A stretch of DNA of 64,000 bases, taken from assembly GCA_016215025.1 (NCBI GenBank), contig JACRMI010000191.1, positions 1 to 64,000 of the forward strand. Reading direction: 5' to 3'. Source of the DNA: Chloroflexota bacterium. Its GTDB lineage: Bacteria; Chloroflexota; Anaerolineae; UBA4142. Position numbers and translations under genes: made by a program. This document shows positions 23,271 through 33,269 of the stretch, piece by piece. Under the pieces are notes generated by a model. That model had not been told where the DNA came from. It saw only the letters and a list, made by a program, of their open reading frames with translations, and ran no database searches. The first letter of the stretch is position 1; each line of letters opens with the position of its first letter.

Positions 23271-26200
23271 ATGAAAATTAGAACCCAATTTTTCATCACG
23301 ATGGCTCTTTTCTTTGCTCTCCTCACCATCATTGGGTCATCATTGTTTATCACGAACCAACAGGTCAATCACTGGCGGAAGCAAGAAGACATTGCTCATA
23401 GCGTCGAGCGAGACGCGCGCGATCTGAGCTATCTATCGAATGACTATTTGCTTTATCGAGAAAGCCAGCAGCGTGCCCGTTGGGAAGTAAAATACGCCGA
23501 ATTGACCCAAGACATTGCCAATTTGCAAGTTGACACCCCGGAACAACAAGCGATTCTGAACAACATCAAGTCAAATGGACAGCGATTGCAAGCCGTCTTC
23601 AACGATGTCGTCGCTCTCTTCCAAAGCACGCCCTTCACGCGCGATACCACCACCGAACTCAGCTTCATTCAGGTCTCTTGGAGCCGCATGGAAGTTCAGA
23701 ATCAGGCGATGATTTTTGATGCGCTCCTGCTGGCGCAGAAAACACATGAACAGCAAGAGCAAGCCCAGTCGACGAACCTGCTGATGCTGTTCGGCTTGGT
23801 CGCCATTTTTGGTATTTATTTCATCAATAATTATTTATTCATTTATCGAAATCTGTTGAACGCCATGGCCGAACTGTCCGCTGGGACGCGCGTCATCGGG
23901 TCGGGCAATCTAAATTTCAAGATTCCAGTGCAGCACAAGGATGAGATCGGGGAATTATCCCTCGCTTTCAATCAGATGACCGCCAATCTGAAGCAAGTGA
24001 CGGCGAGCAAAGCGGAGCTTGAAAAAGAAATCACCGAACGCATCATCGCCGAGGAGGCACTCGCGGCAAGCGAAGAACGTTTCGCCACCACGCTCGCAAG
24101 TGTTGGCGACGCGGTCATTGCGACGGATACCGAGCGCCGGATCACGTTTATGAATCGCGTTGCGGAACAGTTGACCGGTTGGACGATCCAAGAGTGCTTG
24201 CTCAAACCGGCGCAAGATGTGTTTAATATTATCAACGAAGAGACACGCAAGCAGGTGTCAAGTCCTCTCGACCGCGTGGTTAAGGAAGGGACAATTGTCG
24301 GTCTCGCCAACCATACAGTTTTAATCCGACAAGATGGAGTCGAATTACCAATTGACGACAGTGCCGCTCCGATTCGAGACCGCCGTGGCAACATCACCGG
24401 AGCTGTGCTGATCTTCCGCGACATCACGGAACGCAAAAAGACGGAAAAAGAATTGGCGCGACTGGCTTCCTTTCCTCTGCGTAATCCGCACCCCACTGTC
24501 GAAACGGATTGGACTGGCTGTTTACATTATATCAATCCAGCCGCGCACCACATATTCCCCGACCTCGAACAAAAAGGGGCGGATCATCCATGGTTTATGG
24601 ATTGGCAGGCGGCGACACAGACATTCCGCGAAGGCAATCTTACTCCAATCATCCGGGATGTTACTCTAGGTGAACGATCCTACCAACAGGTGCTGTACTA
24701 TTTGCCGGACATTGAGCGCATCCGGATCTATGGCATGGACATTACCGAACGCAAACGCGCAGAAGAGGCGCTGCGTGAGAGCGAACGCCGCGAGCGTGCG
24801 CGCGCGGAAGAACTAGCGACCTTCTTGGATATGGCACCGACTCCTGTGTTTATCGTCCACAACCCGGAGGGCAATCGCATCACAGGCAACCGCGCTGCGG
24901 ATGAATTTCTGCGGAATCCTCGCGGCGCGGAAGCTTCGCTGAGCGCGCCCGCCGAAACAAGACCCCAACATTTCAGAGCAGTCAAGGATGGGCGAGAATT
25001 GACCACCGACGAACTGCCCGCCCAGCGCGCCGCACGCGGTGTCCAAGTCAAAGACTTTGAGTTCAGTCTGGTCTTTGTCGATGGCACAACGCGCAACGTC
25101 GTGGGCTACGCCACGCCGTTGCGGGATGAACAGGGGCAACCGCGCGGCGCAGTTCACATCCTGGTAGACATCACCCAACGCAAAGGCGCAGAAGAGGCGC
25201 TCCGGGAAAGCGAAGAAAAGTACCGCAACCTTTTCACGAACATGACGGAAGAAGTGCATTTCTGGAAACTCATCCACAACGAAGATGGCACGATCAAGAC
25301 GTGGCAACTTGTAGACGCCAATCCACCTACTCTCAAGACCTGGGCAAAACCGCTCGAAGAAATCCGAGGCAAGACCATGGATGAAATCTTTGGGCCCGGC
25401 GCTACGGAGCATTACATGCCAATCGTGCAGAAGGTGATGAGCGAAGGTGCGCCGTATTCCTACGAAGACTATTTTCCAAACCTGGACAAATATTTCCGGT
25501 TTACGACTGTGCCACTGGGCGATCATTTCATCACGACCGGCGCAGACATCACTCAGATCAAAAAGGCAGAGATTGCGTTACGCGAGAGTGAAGAACGGTT
25601 CCGTCTTGTACTGAAGAACGCGCCGGTGGTTGTCGCCAACTTGAACCGCGATCTTAAATACACCTGGGTATTCAACCCCCGCGGCGGTCTTACGCCTGAC
25701 GAAGTTATCGGAAAGCGCGTAGGACTATCCACCGACCCAGAAGCGACTCGGAGAATCACGGAATCTTTGGAACAACTGCTAGACAGCGGCATTCCCACGT
25801 CCTGGGAAGGGGAGTCGAAGGGGAACACCGGTTTGTTGTCCTTCGAGACCTATGCCGAACCTCTCAGAAACGTGGATGGCGCAATCACAGGTATTGCGCT
25901 CGTCGCGCTAGACATCACCGAACGCAAGCGTGCGGAAGAAATTCTACGGAAAAGCGAGCAGCGCTACCGCTCGTTGTTCGAGAACATGCTCAACGGGTTT
26001 GCGTATTGTCGGATGCTTTTCCTGAATAATGTCCCGCAGGACTTTACCTACCTTGCTGTAAATCGCGCCTTTGAAACATTGACCGGTTTGCAGGATGTCG
26101 TCGGGAAACAGGTCACCCAGGTGATTCCAGGGATCAAGGAGTCAAACCCGGAACTGTTTGAGATCTATGGCAGGGTAGTTTTGACCGGCAAGCCGGAATA

Positions 26201-27083
26201 CTTTGAGACCTACGTGGCACCATTAGGCAGCTGGTTCTCTATTTCTGTTTACAGCCCAGAGCCGGAACACTTTGTCGCTATATTTGACAACATCACCGGA
26301 CGCAAGCAGGCGGAACACGCTATCCGTCAACTCAACGAACAACTCGAACAACGTGTGACGGAACGCACGGCGGAACTTGAAGCGTCTAATCGTGAACTCG
26401 AGGCGTTCGCCTATTCCGTCTCCCACGACCTGCGCACGCCCCTCCGCGCCATCGACAGCTATTCGCGCATCTTGCTCGAAGACTATGGATCCAAACTGGA
26501 CGACGAGGGCAAGCGAATTTGCAACGTCGTTAGCAACCAAGCGCAGCGCATGGGCCAATTGATCGACGAATTGCTCACGTTCTCGCGACTGGGACGCGCG
26601 GAAATGAGCGCCACCTCCATTGATATGACGCTCCTCGCCACTTCTGTCTTCAATGAACTCACCACACCCGCCAGTCGCTCGCGCATCGATTGCCGCATTG
26701 GCCCGTTGTTGCCGGCAATCGGCGATCCAACTTTGCTGCGCCAAGTCTGGACGAATCTAATTTCCAACGCGCTCAAATTCTCTGGACGCTGCGAACGCGC
26801 TGTGATCGAGATCGAGAGTAAGCAAGATCAGACCAAAGTCATCTACTCGGTGCGGGATAATGGTGCAGGATTCGACATGCGGTATGTCAATAAATTGTTT
26901 GGCGTGTTTCAACGCTTGCATAGTGAACGCGAGTTTGAAGGCAACGGGGTTGGTTTGGCCAATGTCCAACGGATCATTCATCGGCACGGTGGACACGTGT
27001 GGGCGGAAAGCCAGCTCAATCAGGGCGCGACCTTTTATTTTGCGCTGCCGTTAGCGCGCAGTGCGCCGTCACCCGAAGCGTGA
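23271..27083 (+). CDS. Membrane multi-PAS sensor histidine kinase
   Basis: A 1270-residue kinase. Two transmembrane helices (about 9-28 and 172-192) flank a ~140-residue extracytoplasmic helical sensor. A HAMP domain follows (about 190-245), then about six PAS/PAC units in series (each ending in a DITERKRAEE-type motif), a coiled coil (QLNEQLEQRVTERTAELEASN), a HisKA domain with His1052 in SVSHDLRTPLRAIDSY, and a HATPase with NLISNALKFS, DNGAGFD and GNGVGLANVQRI. The phosphorylation and ATP sites look intact. The PAS 'FPLRNPHPTVETDWTG' block is a divergent unit. The receiver gene downstream is the natural partner; the binding lipoproteins upstream may supply the outside signal. Confidence 0.9.
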   Translation: MKIRTQFFITMALFFALLTIIGSSLFITNQQVNHWRKQEDIAHSVERDARDLSYLSNDYLLYRESQQRARWEVKYAELTQDIANLQVDTPEQQAILNNIKSNGQRLQAVFNDVVALFQSTPFTRDTTTELSFIQVSWSRMEVQNQAMIFDALLLAQKTHEQQEQAQSTNLLMLFGLVAIFGIYFINNYLFIYRNLLNAMAELSAGTRVIGSGNLNFKIPVQHKDEIGELSLAFNQMTANLKQVTASKAELEKEITERIIAEEALAASEERFATTLASVGDAVIATDTERRITFMNRVAEQLTGWTIQECLLKPAQDVFNIINEETRKQVSSPLDRVVKEGTIVGLANHTVLIRQDGVELPIDDSAAPIRDRRGNITGAVLIFRDITERKKTEKELARLASFPLRNPHPTVETDWTGCLHYINPAAHHIFPDLEQKGADHPWFMDWQAATQTFREGNLTPIIRDVTLGERSYQQVLYYLPDIERIRIYGMDITERKRAEEALRESERRERARAEELATFLDMAPTPVFIVHNPEGNRITGNRAADEFLRNPRGAEASLSAPAETRPQHFRAVKDGRELTTDELPAQRAARGVQVKDFEFSLVFVDGTTRNVVGYATPLRDEQGQPRGAVHILVDITQRKGAEEALRESEEKYRNLFTNMTEEVHFWKLIHNEDGTIKTWQLVDANPPTLKTWAKPLEEIRGKTMDEIFGPGATEHYMPIVQKVMSEGAPYSYEDYFPNLDKYFRFTTVPLGDHFITTGADITQIKKAEIALRESEERFRLVLKNAPVVVANLNRDLKYTWVFNPRGGLTPDEVIGKRVGLSTDPEATRRITESLEQLLDSGIPTSWEGESKGNTGLLSFETYAEPLRNVDGAITGIALVALDITERKRAEEILRKSEQRYRSLFENMLNGFAYCRMLFLNNVPQDFTYLAVNRAFETLTGLQDVVGKQVTQVIPGIKESNPELFEIYGRVVLTGKPEYFETYVAPLGSWFSISVYSPEPEHFVAIFDNITGRKQAEHAIRQLNEQLEQRVTERTAELEASNRELEAFAYSVSHDLRTPLRAIDSYSRILLEDYGSKLDDEGKRICNVVSNQAQRMGQLIDELLTFSRLGRAEMSATSIDMTLLATSVFNELTTPASRSRIDCRIGPLLPAIGDPTLLRQVWTNLISNALKFSGRCERAVIEIESKQDQTKVIYSVRDNGAGFDMRYVNKLFGVFQRLHSEREFEGNGVGLANVQRIIHRHGGHVWAESQLNQGATFYFALPLARSAPSPEA

Positions 27084-27185
27084 GGCGCGATCAAGTGCAA
27101 CATGTTTGGAACCATCGGAGCGACCCATGCTTCAAATTCTAAAAAACGTTCAGCAAGACAATGTGTGATGGAAAGGCAATAGATT

Positions 27186-27635
27186 ATGAATGAGTTAGAT
27201 ACAGTTCAAGTGTTACTCGTCGAAGACAATCCTCAAGATGCTGAGTTGACGATGCGTACTCTCAAAAAACGCAACTTGGCAAACCATCTCCACTTGGTCG
27301 AAGATGGGGCAGATGCTCTCGACTTTATGTTTGCGCAGGGCAAGTACTCGGAACGGAATCCAGCCCATATGCCCAAAGCCGTGCTGTTGGACCTAAAACT
27401 GCCGAAACTGAATGGACTCGAAGTGCTTCGCGCGCTCAAGGCGGACCCGCGAACGAGTTCTGTCCCAGTGATCATCATTACGTCCTCGGCGCAAGACCCC
27501 GACATTGAAACGGCTTACAAGTTAGGGGCGAACAGTTACGTCGTCAAGCCAGTCAATTTCGATGCGTTTTCCGAAGCGATGAGTACCGTTGGCTTTTATT
27601 GGCTATTGATCAATCAGCCAGCGACACCGAGGTAA
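27186..27635 (+). CDS. CheY/Rcp1-like single-domain response regulator
   Basis: A 149-residue receiver with the acidic pocket (VEDNPQD), phospho-acceptor Asp69 in [14 protein letters not shown], the conserved Thr/Ser (IITSSAQ) and Lys in [10 protein letters not shown]. It has no output domain. The fold resembles Rcp1, the receiver partner of bacteriophytochrome-type kinases, which matches the kinase core of the upstream protein. It ends 2 bases before the start of the hybrid kinase. Confidence 0.88.
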   Translation: MNELDTVQVLLVEDNPQDAELTMRTLKKRNLANHLHLVEDGADALDFMFAQGKYSERNPAHMPKAVLLDLKLPKLNGLEVLRALKADPRTSSVPVIIITSSAQDPDIETAYKLGANSYVVKPVNFDAFSEAMSTVGFYWLLINQPATPR

Positions 27636-27637
27636 TT

Positions 27638-30600
27638 ATGCCCGATCCAATACGGCTGCTTTTGCTGGAAGACAATCCAATCGATGCAGAGCTGGTAACG
27701 CACAATTTGCGTAAAGCTGGATTGCAATTCGACCTGGAGTGCGTGGACACCGAGGCGGATTTTACCGAGCAATGCCAAGCGAATTGTCCCGACCTGATCT
27801 TGGCCGATTTTTCCCTGCCCGCCTTCGACGGTTTTTCGGCGCTTTTAATTGCCAAGCGCATTTGTCCGCACGTTCCATTCATTTTCGTTTCCGGCGTTAT
27901 GGGCGAAGAGAATGCCATCGCTAGTTTGCAACTTGGCGCAACGGACTATGTGCTCAAACAACGAATAACGCGGCTGCCATCGGCGGTGACGCGCGCGCTA
28001 CGTGAAGCGCAGGAGCGGCGAGACCTTCAGCGGGCTGAGCAAGAGTTGGCGCAAAGCCAACAGCTCAAGACTGAAATCGTGGAAAGCATTCGCGATGGAT
28101 TATTTACGTTGGATTACGCGTGGCGCTTTACCTACGTCAACCATCGCGCGCTTGAAATCCTGGGCAGTGATGCCGCGCAATTGATCGGAATAAATCTGTG
28201 GGACAAGTATCCAGAGTTTTTGGGCACGCCGCTGGAGAGGCATTATCGCCAAGCGATGATGGAGCGCGTACCCTCGAGCTTTGAAACCCAGGTTGCTCGC
28301 ACGGGTGCCAGCTACGCTGTGCGCGTGTATCCATCGGTCGAAGGCATCTCGGTGTATTGGATCGATATTACCGAACGCAAGCAAGCCGAAGAGGCGCTGC
28401 GCACCAGTGAAGCTCTTTTACGCGCGGTCTTGGAAAATAACCCCAATCCCATATTCTTAAAGGATCGCGCTGGTCGTATGCTGCTGGCAAATCCTGCGAC
28501 GTTCGCCGTCGTCGGCAAGCCAGGAGAAGCCGTGATTGGCAAGACTGACGCCGAGTTTTTCGACGATCCAGCCACAGGTCAAGCCATCATGGAGAACGAC
28601 CGACGTATCATGGAATCTGGTAAGGTAGAGGCTGTCGAGGAGAGTGTGCTTGCGGCGGAGGGAGCGCGCACCTACATTGCCACCAAGGCACCTTATCGGG
28701 ATGCGAACGGCCAAGTCATCGGTATTATCGGGGTGGCACACGAGATAACACAGCGCAAGCGCACAGAAGAGGCGCTGCGTCAGAGCGAACTCCGGCTAAA
28801 AACAGCCCAAGAGATTAGCCACCTCGGTTCCTGGGAACTTGATCTCCAGAATGACAGCTTGACGTGGTCGGATGAAGTGTATCGAATCTTTGGCTTGATG
28901 CCTCAAGAGTTCGGCGCGACGTACGAAGCATTTCTCGAACATGTCCATCCGGATGACCGCGCCGCCGTCGATGCGGGCTACTCTAGTTCGGTGCGCGAAG
29001 GACGCGATACCTACGAGCTTGAACATCGAGTCGTCCGCCAGGCCACCGGCGAGATTCGCCATGTGCATGAAAAATGCGAACACGTGCGAGACACTACGGG
29101 CAAGATCATTCGATCAGTCGGCATGGTGCATGACATTACGGAACGCAAGCAAGCCGAACTGGCGTTGCAACAAAAAGCAGAGCGGGACGCCGCGCTCGCG
29201 CTCATCACGCAAACCATCAATCATGCGGGGTTCGATCTTAAAGCACTGTTCAATGTCGTCGCAGAGTCTATTGGCGAAACACTTGGCGAGGTCTGTGATG
29301 TGACGCTCCTCTCCAGCGACAAATACCGGCTTGAACCCCAAGCTTTATTCAGCCGTCCGCAAATAGCAAGCCAAGAATTTCACGACATCTTTCCTGCATT
29401 ACCCTATCAGGTGCAGGCAGGAATTGTGGGGCAAGTTGTTCAAACCAAGCGCCCCATTCTCTTGAGCCAAATCAATGGCGAATCATTGCGTCAGTCGATA
29501 GATTCGGCGCATGTGCCTCTCATCGAACATTCTGGAATGCGCAGTCTCGTCGTCGTACCCATCGGAAATGAAGGGAATGTGATGGGCGCATTGGCAGTGG
29601 CGCGTTTCGAATCCCAGAAACCTTATACCGAACAAGACCTCTTGTTCTTGCAATCGATAGCCAACAACACTGCGCTCGCGATTATTAACGCGCGCTTGTA
29701 TCATCAGGTGCAAGATGCGCGCGCCGTGCTTGAACAACGTGTCATTGAACGCACAGAGTCGGAACGCAAGCAGCGGATGCTTGCCGAAATGTTGCGGGAT
29801 GCCAGCGAGGCATTCAGCCAGACCTTGGACTTGGGCAAAGTCAGCGCGGCGCTCTTGGAACATCTCGCCCACAACGTGCCGTACGACAGCGCGCATGTCA
29901 TCCTCATCGACAGTCCAAACAAGGCGCATCTTCAAGCGACCTGTAACATCTCCAATGGCAGCCTGTCGATTTTAACAGAGTCTTCCAGTTTCGATGTCGA
30001 AACGGTGCCGGTCTTGCAAGGGATCGTCAAATCGGGGACCAGCCGATTCATCGCGAACGTTCAGCAAGCGAACGACTGGAAAGCTTGGCATCATTACGAC
30101 CAGATCGCCAGTTGGTTAGGCATTCCGCTCATAGCCAACAATGGGGTGATCGGAGTATTGTCGTTGCACAAAAGCAAATATGCTTTCTTCACGGACGAGT
30201 ATATTCGTTTAGCCGAGGCACTCGCTTTACCTGCTGCGGTTGCGATTCAGAATGCGTTGTTATATTCAAAGGTCACGGAAGCGCACGATCAACTGGGTAT
30301 AGTATCGCGTCAATTGATGGAAGCGCAAGAGAACGAACGGCGCGAGGTTGCGCGCGAATTGCATGATGAGATCGGTCAGGTGCTCACCGCCGTGCGGACC
30401 AATCTCCAAGTCTTGCGCATCACGCACGATGATCCATCGACGAACAAACATCTGGAAGACAGCATGACGATTGTCGATCATGCGATCGACGAAATTCGTT
30501 CCCTGTCGCTCAATCTCCGCCCATCGATTCTCGACGAGTTCGGGCTGGTAGCGGCACTTGAATGGTATTTGGAGCGCCAAGCCGAACGCACGGGTTTGGA

Positions 30601-30967
30601 AATCGAATTGAAAGTAGAATCTGAAAATTTGAGAGCGCCCGCCTCATTGGAAACGACTTGTTTCCGCGTTATCCAATCGGCGCTAACAAATATTATCCGC
30701 CATGCCAAAGCAACGCGAGTTCAAGTCACCGTGCGGCAGTATCCGACAGAAGAATCCGAATCAGCGCAAAGTTGCCAGATCGAGATCGCGATTCGTGATA
30801 ATGGAGTAGGATTTGATGTGCCCAGTGCGTTGGAGCGGGCACGGCGCGGTGGGAGTATGGGTTTGCTGGGTATGCTGGAGCGTGCGCGATTAGCGGGCGG
30901 TCGATTCGAAATCGAATCCACGCCTGGACAGGGAACAGAGATTCATTTGTTGGTACCGTCACCCTAA
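27638..30967 (+). CDS. Receiver-PAS-GAF hybrid histidine kinase (HisKA_3 type)
   Basis: A 1109-residue soluble protein. It has an N-terminal receiver (Asp57 in LADFSLPAFDG), about three PAS/PAC units (about 145-520), two GAF-like regions (about 530-690 and 745-880), and a NarX/DesK-type kinase core with His909 in VARELHDEIGQVLTAVR and a HATPase ending in DNGVGFD and GGSMGLLGMLERARLAGG. The longer frame from 27599 overlaps the receiver gene; the ATG at 27638 lies just after its TAA and has a GAGG site, so it is chosen. A HisKA_3 kinase usually works with a LuxR-type regulator, and none is adjacent on this strand. Confidence 0.88.
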   Translation: MPDPIRLLLLEDNPIDAELVTHNLRKAGLQFDLECVDTEADFTEQCQANCPDLILADFSLPAFDGFSALLIAKRICPHVPFIFVSGVMGEENAIASLQLGATDYVLKQRITRLPSAVTRALREAQERRDLQRAEQELAQSQQLKTEIVESIRDGLFTLDYAWRFTYVNHRALEILGSDAAQLIGINLWDKYPEFLGTPLERHYRQAMMERVPSSFETQVARTGASYAVRVYPSVEGISVYWIDITERKQAEEALRTSEALLRAVLENNPNPIFLKDRAGRMLLANPATFAVVGKPGEAVIGKTDAEFFDDPATGQAIMENDRRIMESGKVEAVEESVLAAEGARTYIATKAPYRDANGQVIGIIGVAHEITQRKRTEEALRQSELRLKTAQEISHLGSWELDLQNDSLTWSDEVYRIFGLMPQEFGATYEAFLEHVHPDDRAAVDAGYSSSVREGRDTYELEHRVVRQATGEIRHVHEKCEHVRDTTGKIIRSVGMVHDITERKQAELALQQKAERDAALALITQTINHAGFDLKALFNVVAESIGETLGEVCDVTLLSSDKYRLEPQALFSRPQIASQEFHDIFPALPYQVQAGIVGQVVQTKRPILLSQINGESLRQSIDSAHVPLIEHSGMRSLVVVPIGNEGNVMGALAVARFESQKPYTEQDLLFLQSIANNTALAIINARLYHQVQDARAVLEQRVIERTESERKQRMLAEMLRDASEAFSQTLDLGKVSAALLEHLAHNVPYDSAHVILIDSPNKAHLQATCNISNGSLSILTESSSFDVETVPVLQGIVKSGTSRFIANVQQANDWKAWHHYDQIASWLGIPLIANNGVIGVLSLHKSKYAFFTDEYIRLAEALALPAAVAIQNALLYSKVTEAHDQLGIVSRQLMEAQENERREVARELHDEIGQVLTAVRTNLQVLRITHDDPSTNKHLEDSMTIVDHAIDEIRSLSLNLRPSILDEFGLVAALEWYLERQAERTGLEIELKVESENLRAPASLETTCFRVIQSALTNIIRHAKATRVQVTVRQYPTEESESAQSCQIEIAIRDNGVGFDVPSALERARRGGSMGLLGMLERARLAGGRFEIESTPGQGTEIHLLVPSP

Positions 30968-31275
30968 CGATGTGCGATACTCATCCAGATACACGAGGAA
31001 CTAGACAGAGGATGTGCGCCGACAAATGCGGAAGGTGATCGTAGGGGAAGGTCTCACAAAATGAAATGACGCTCTCCCGTGTGTCACCATTGGTAGAGCG
31101 TCCAAAGACGATTATAGATATTGTGCCCCCATGGGAATTTGGGGGCTCAAAGTATCATTTGGGTTCCGTGTGGATCCAAAGTCGAGTGAAACCTGGGGAG
31201 ATATCCAATTTTCTGTCTCTCGGGAGATATCCTGCGAAGGCTGGCGAAACAGTCTCAGCCTTCACAAGAAACCTT
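30968..31275. other. Intergenic region with inverted repeats, no gene
   Basis: Converging transcription units meet here. GACGCTCT (31068-31075) and AGAGCGTC (31095-31102) form one stem, and GCCCCCA/TGGGGGC near 31124-31147 forms a second. Neither has a long T-run. The plus-strand frame 31066-31443 runs antisense through the GIN-domain gene and has no motif, so it is not annotated. Confidence 0.5.
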
Positions 31276-31986
31276 TTACCTTTGGCTAACAACGCCGAGA
31301 CCATGGACGCCCTTGGTCAGCTTGGGATTGCCGATATATTCGATAAACCCGATTCCATTTATCGTCGCGTTGAGTTCATCACTCACACGAACGATGGCAG
31401 CCCCGGCACCGTTGTTCGTAACCATCGCGCGTTTGCACTCTAAATTCTCCGAGTTGTGCGCACCGGTACCGCTGAGCGTCACAGACAGCTGATCCACTTT
31501 GCCAGTTAATTTGACGGCGCCTGCACCGCTGATAGTAACAGCCATCTGGCTGGCTTCGATACCCCTACCCTCCAGAGCCACTGCACCATTCAATTCGATA
31601 GAATTCAAATCCTTGACAGTCAGCCGGAACGTGAGATCTTTCAGATTGTTCGGAACCACCTTCGGTTTAAATTCAATCATCAGTTTCCCATCGCGCACTT
31701 GTGTCTCGATGTACGGCAGGAAATTGTCATCGGTTGTGATGGTCAGTGATTCTGTGCCTGTCTGATCAATGAATACTCTGCCAGCGCCGTTCACGACCAA
31801 GCCACTAAACTCGCTCACACTGCGGGATTCAATCACGACATTGCCAGAACCGGTAACGCGCGTCATTGATGTTGGATCGAACGATGTGATGTTGAATCCG
31901 CAGGCGGTCAACAAGAATACACTCAGCCATCCGATCACAGCAATCCAGTTCTGTCGCTTGAGTCGTTGCCAGCCCCACCTCTTCAA
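31276..31986 (-). CDS. GIN-domain (DUF2807) lipoprotein
   Basis: A 236-residue exported protein with a basic N-terminus, a hydrophobic segment and lipobox LTAC. The rest is a beta-helix-like repeat domain rich in VSGAGAVKLTG and LNGAVALEG turns, starting with VTGSGNVVIESRSVSEFSGLVV, as in the putative auto-transporter adhesin head GIN family (DUF2807). The role is unknown; such proteins often accompany envelope-stress two-component systems, as here. Confidence 0.8.
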   Translation of the reverse strand: MKRWGWQRLKRQNWIAVIGWLSVFLLTACGFNITSFDPTSMTRVTGSGNVVIESRSVSEFSGLVVNGAGRVFIDQTGTESLTITTDDNFLPYIETQVRDGKLMIEFKPKVVPNNLKDLTFRLTVKDLNSIELNGAVALEGRGIEASQMAVTISGAGAVKLTGKVDQLSVTLSGTGAHNSENLECKRAMVTNNGAGAAIVRVSDELNATINGIGFIEYIGNPKLTKGVHGLGVVSQR

Positions 31987-32013
31987 TCGCTGAATGAGTA
32001 ATCCCGCAAAAGT

Positions 32014-32193
32014 CTACTCGTCGATGCAGACAAGCATGTTCATTGCGACCGAGAGTAACTCCTGGCTGAATCTAGCGACGAGCATCAGCTGGAGCGCCGC
32101 TAACGCAGAGTAGCTGACGACAGCGACCAGGATGCCAAGATTGAGAACGATGATTGGCAGAGCGGAATAGACCCAGAGTTTCTCTTGTCGCAT
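32014..32193 (-). CDS. Small single-helix membrane protein, 59 residues
   Basis: A short frame starting MRQEKLWVYSALPIIVLNLG, with one hydrophobic helix (about residues 8-40) and a short polar end. A GAGG element lies 5 bases before the ATG. It sits in line with the CPBP gene upstream and the GIN gene downstream, 27 bases apart from the latter. There is no known family; coding is inferred from the ribosome site, hydrophobic profile and operon position only. Confidence 0.5.
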   Translation of the reverse strand: MRQEKLWVYSALPIIVLNLGILVAVVSYSALAALQLMLVARFSQELLSVAMNMLVCIDE

Positions 32194-32290
32194 GAATCCT
32201 CTACGATGCGGGAGCGCGTCGGTGATTGGATTCCGACCACCGACGCTATCGATTTTACTTGTTCCTTCTCATGCCGCTGTGGTCAAGTCG

Positions 32291-33160
32291 TCATGTCCCG
32301 ATGGCGGGAATCCTTGCCTTTGGTATTGCCTCACCGCGTCGGCGTCTGATGAGGTCTTTCGCTCCAAAGATCAGCACAACGGGGACGACCACGATCAGTA
32401 ATGCCCAGTTATGATATAGCAGATATGAATCGGGTATCACCATCAGCGTGCCTATACCGTTACTCAACGCGTGAGCCAGCATCACCGGCAAAAGTTTCCC
32501 GCCAGTGTTGTTAAAGAGCCATGCATACAAGATGCTGGCGAGAATTACCTGCAGAGCGAATGCCCAAAAGCTATCGTCCCGTCTGGGATTTCCAGGGGGA
32601 AGAAGCCAGTTGCCCAGATGGATTAGACCCCAAAAGATGCCGACCACTAGTCCGGAAGCCAGGGCACTCCACTTGGCTTGCAGACGAGGCAGAAGGTAAC
32701 CGAACCAGCCAAAATCCTCCCGGAATCCATTAAAGATCGCGAACAGAAAAGCACCGGGGAACAGCGCCAGCGTTTCATCGAAAGGTCCAAAGATCGGGAA
32801 AAAGGGAGTGCCATCCCTCACAGCCGCGAATAGCTTGACGATCAGGAACACGACGGGCCAGATCAGCAAGGCGATCAGCAGCCACTGGATGCTCACGTGG
32901 CGGGTCCAGAGCCGTCCCCAAAGGTCCGTGACGCCCTGTTTCCCATCGGAGATGGCAGTCAGCACAAACGCCGTAATCGTGGCACCAAAACCCAAGATGA
33001 ACAACGCCACGATAAAGCCCGGCGATTCCTCCCACGGCAGGATGCGGAAGCTGAAGAGCATGCAAAGCACGATCAACAGTACCGGGTTAATCAGGAGATA
33101 GATTAACACGTAGCGAAGCTTTGGACTCTTTACTTTGTATCCGACTGTTTGAGTATTCAT
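32291..33160 (-). CDS. CPBP-family membrane protein (CAAX protease homologue) with altered motif 1
   Basis: A 289-residue protein with about seven to eight hydrophobic segments. It fits the CPBP (Rce1-like) family: GYLLPRLQ after motif 1, GIFWGLIH (His181) and LLPVMLAHALSN (His230). Motif 1 normally reads EExxxR; here it is Glu148-Asp149-FGW-Phe153, so the second acid is Asp and the arginine is lost. Glu148 and both histidines remain, so activity is possible but not certain. Ribosome site AAAGGA. Confidence 0.78.
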   Translation of the reverse strand: MNTQTVGYKVKSPKLRYVLIYLLINPVLLIVLCMLFSFRILPWEESPGFIVALFILGFGATITAFVLTAISDGKQGVTDLWGRLWTRHVSIQWLLIALLIWPVVFLIVKLFAAVRDGTPFFPIFGPFDETLALFPGAFLFAIFNGFREDFGWFGYLLPRLQAKWSALASGLVVGIFWGLIHLGNWLLPPGNPRRDDSFWAFALQVILASILYAWLFNNTGGKLLPVMLAHALSNGIGTLMVIPDSYLLYHNWALLIVVVPVVLIFGAKDLIRRRRGEAIPKARIPAIGT

Positions 33161-33269
33161 TTGAGTATCCTTTCAGCTGGGTTGACTCGATCAAGCCAAA
33201 TCCAAGATCAATTTTCTGTCCTTGCGCGTCGGCGACACATCAGCCACCGACGCGCAAGAGAATTGCTGC

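Noticed and set aside
31066-31443. A 125-codon plus-strand frame
   Set aside because: It runs antisense into the GIN-domain gene and has no recognisable domain.
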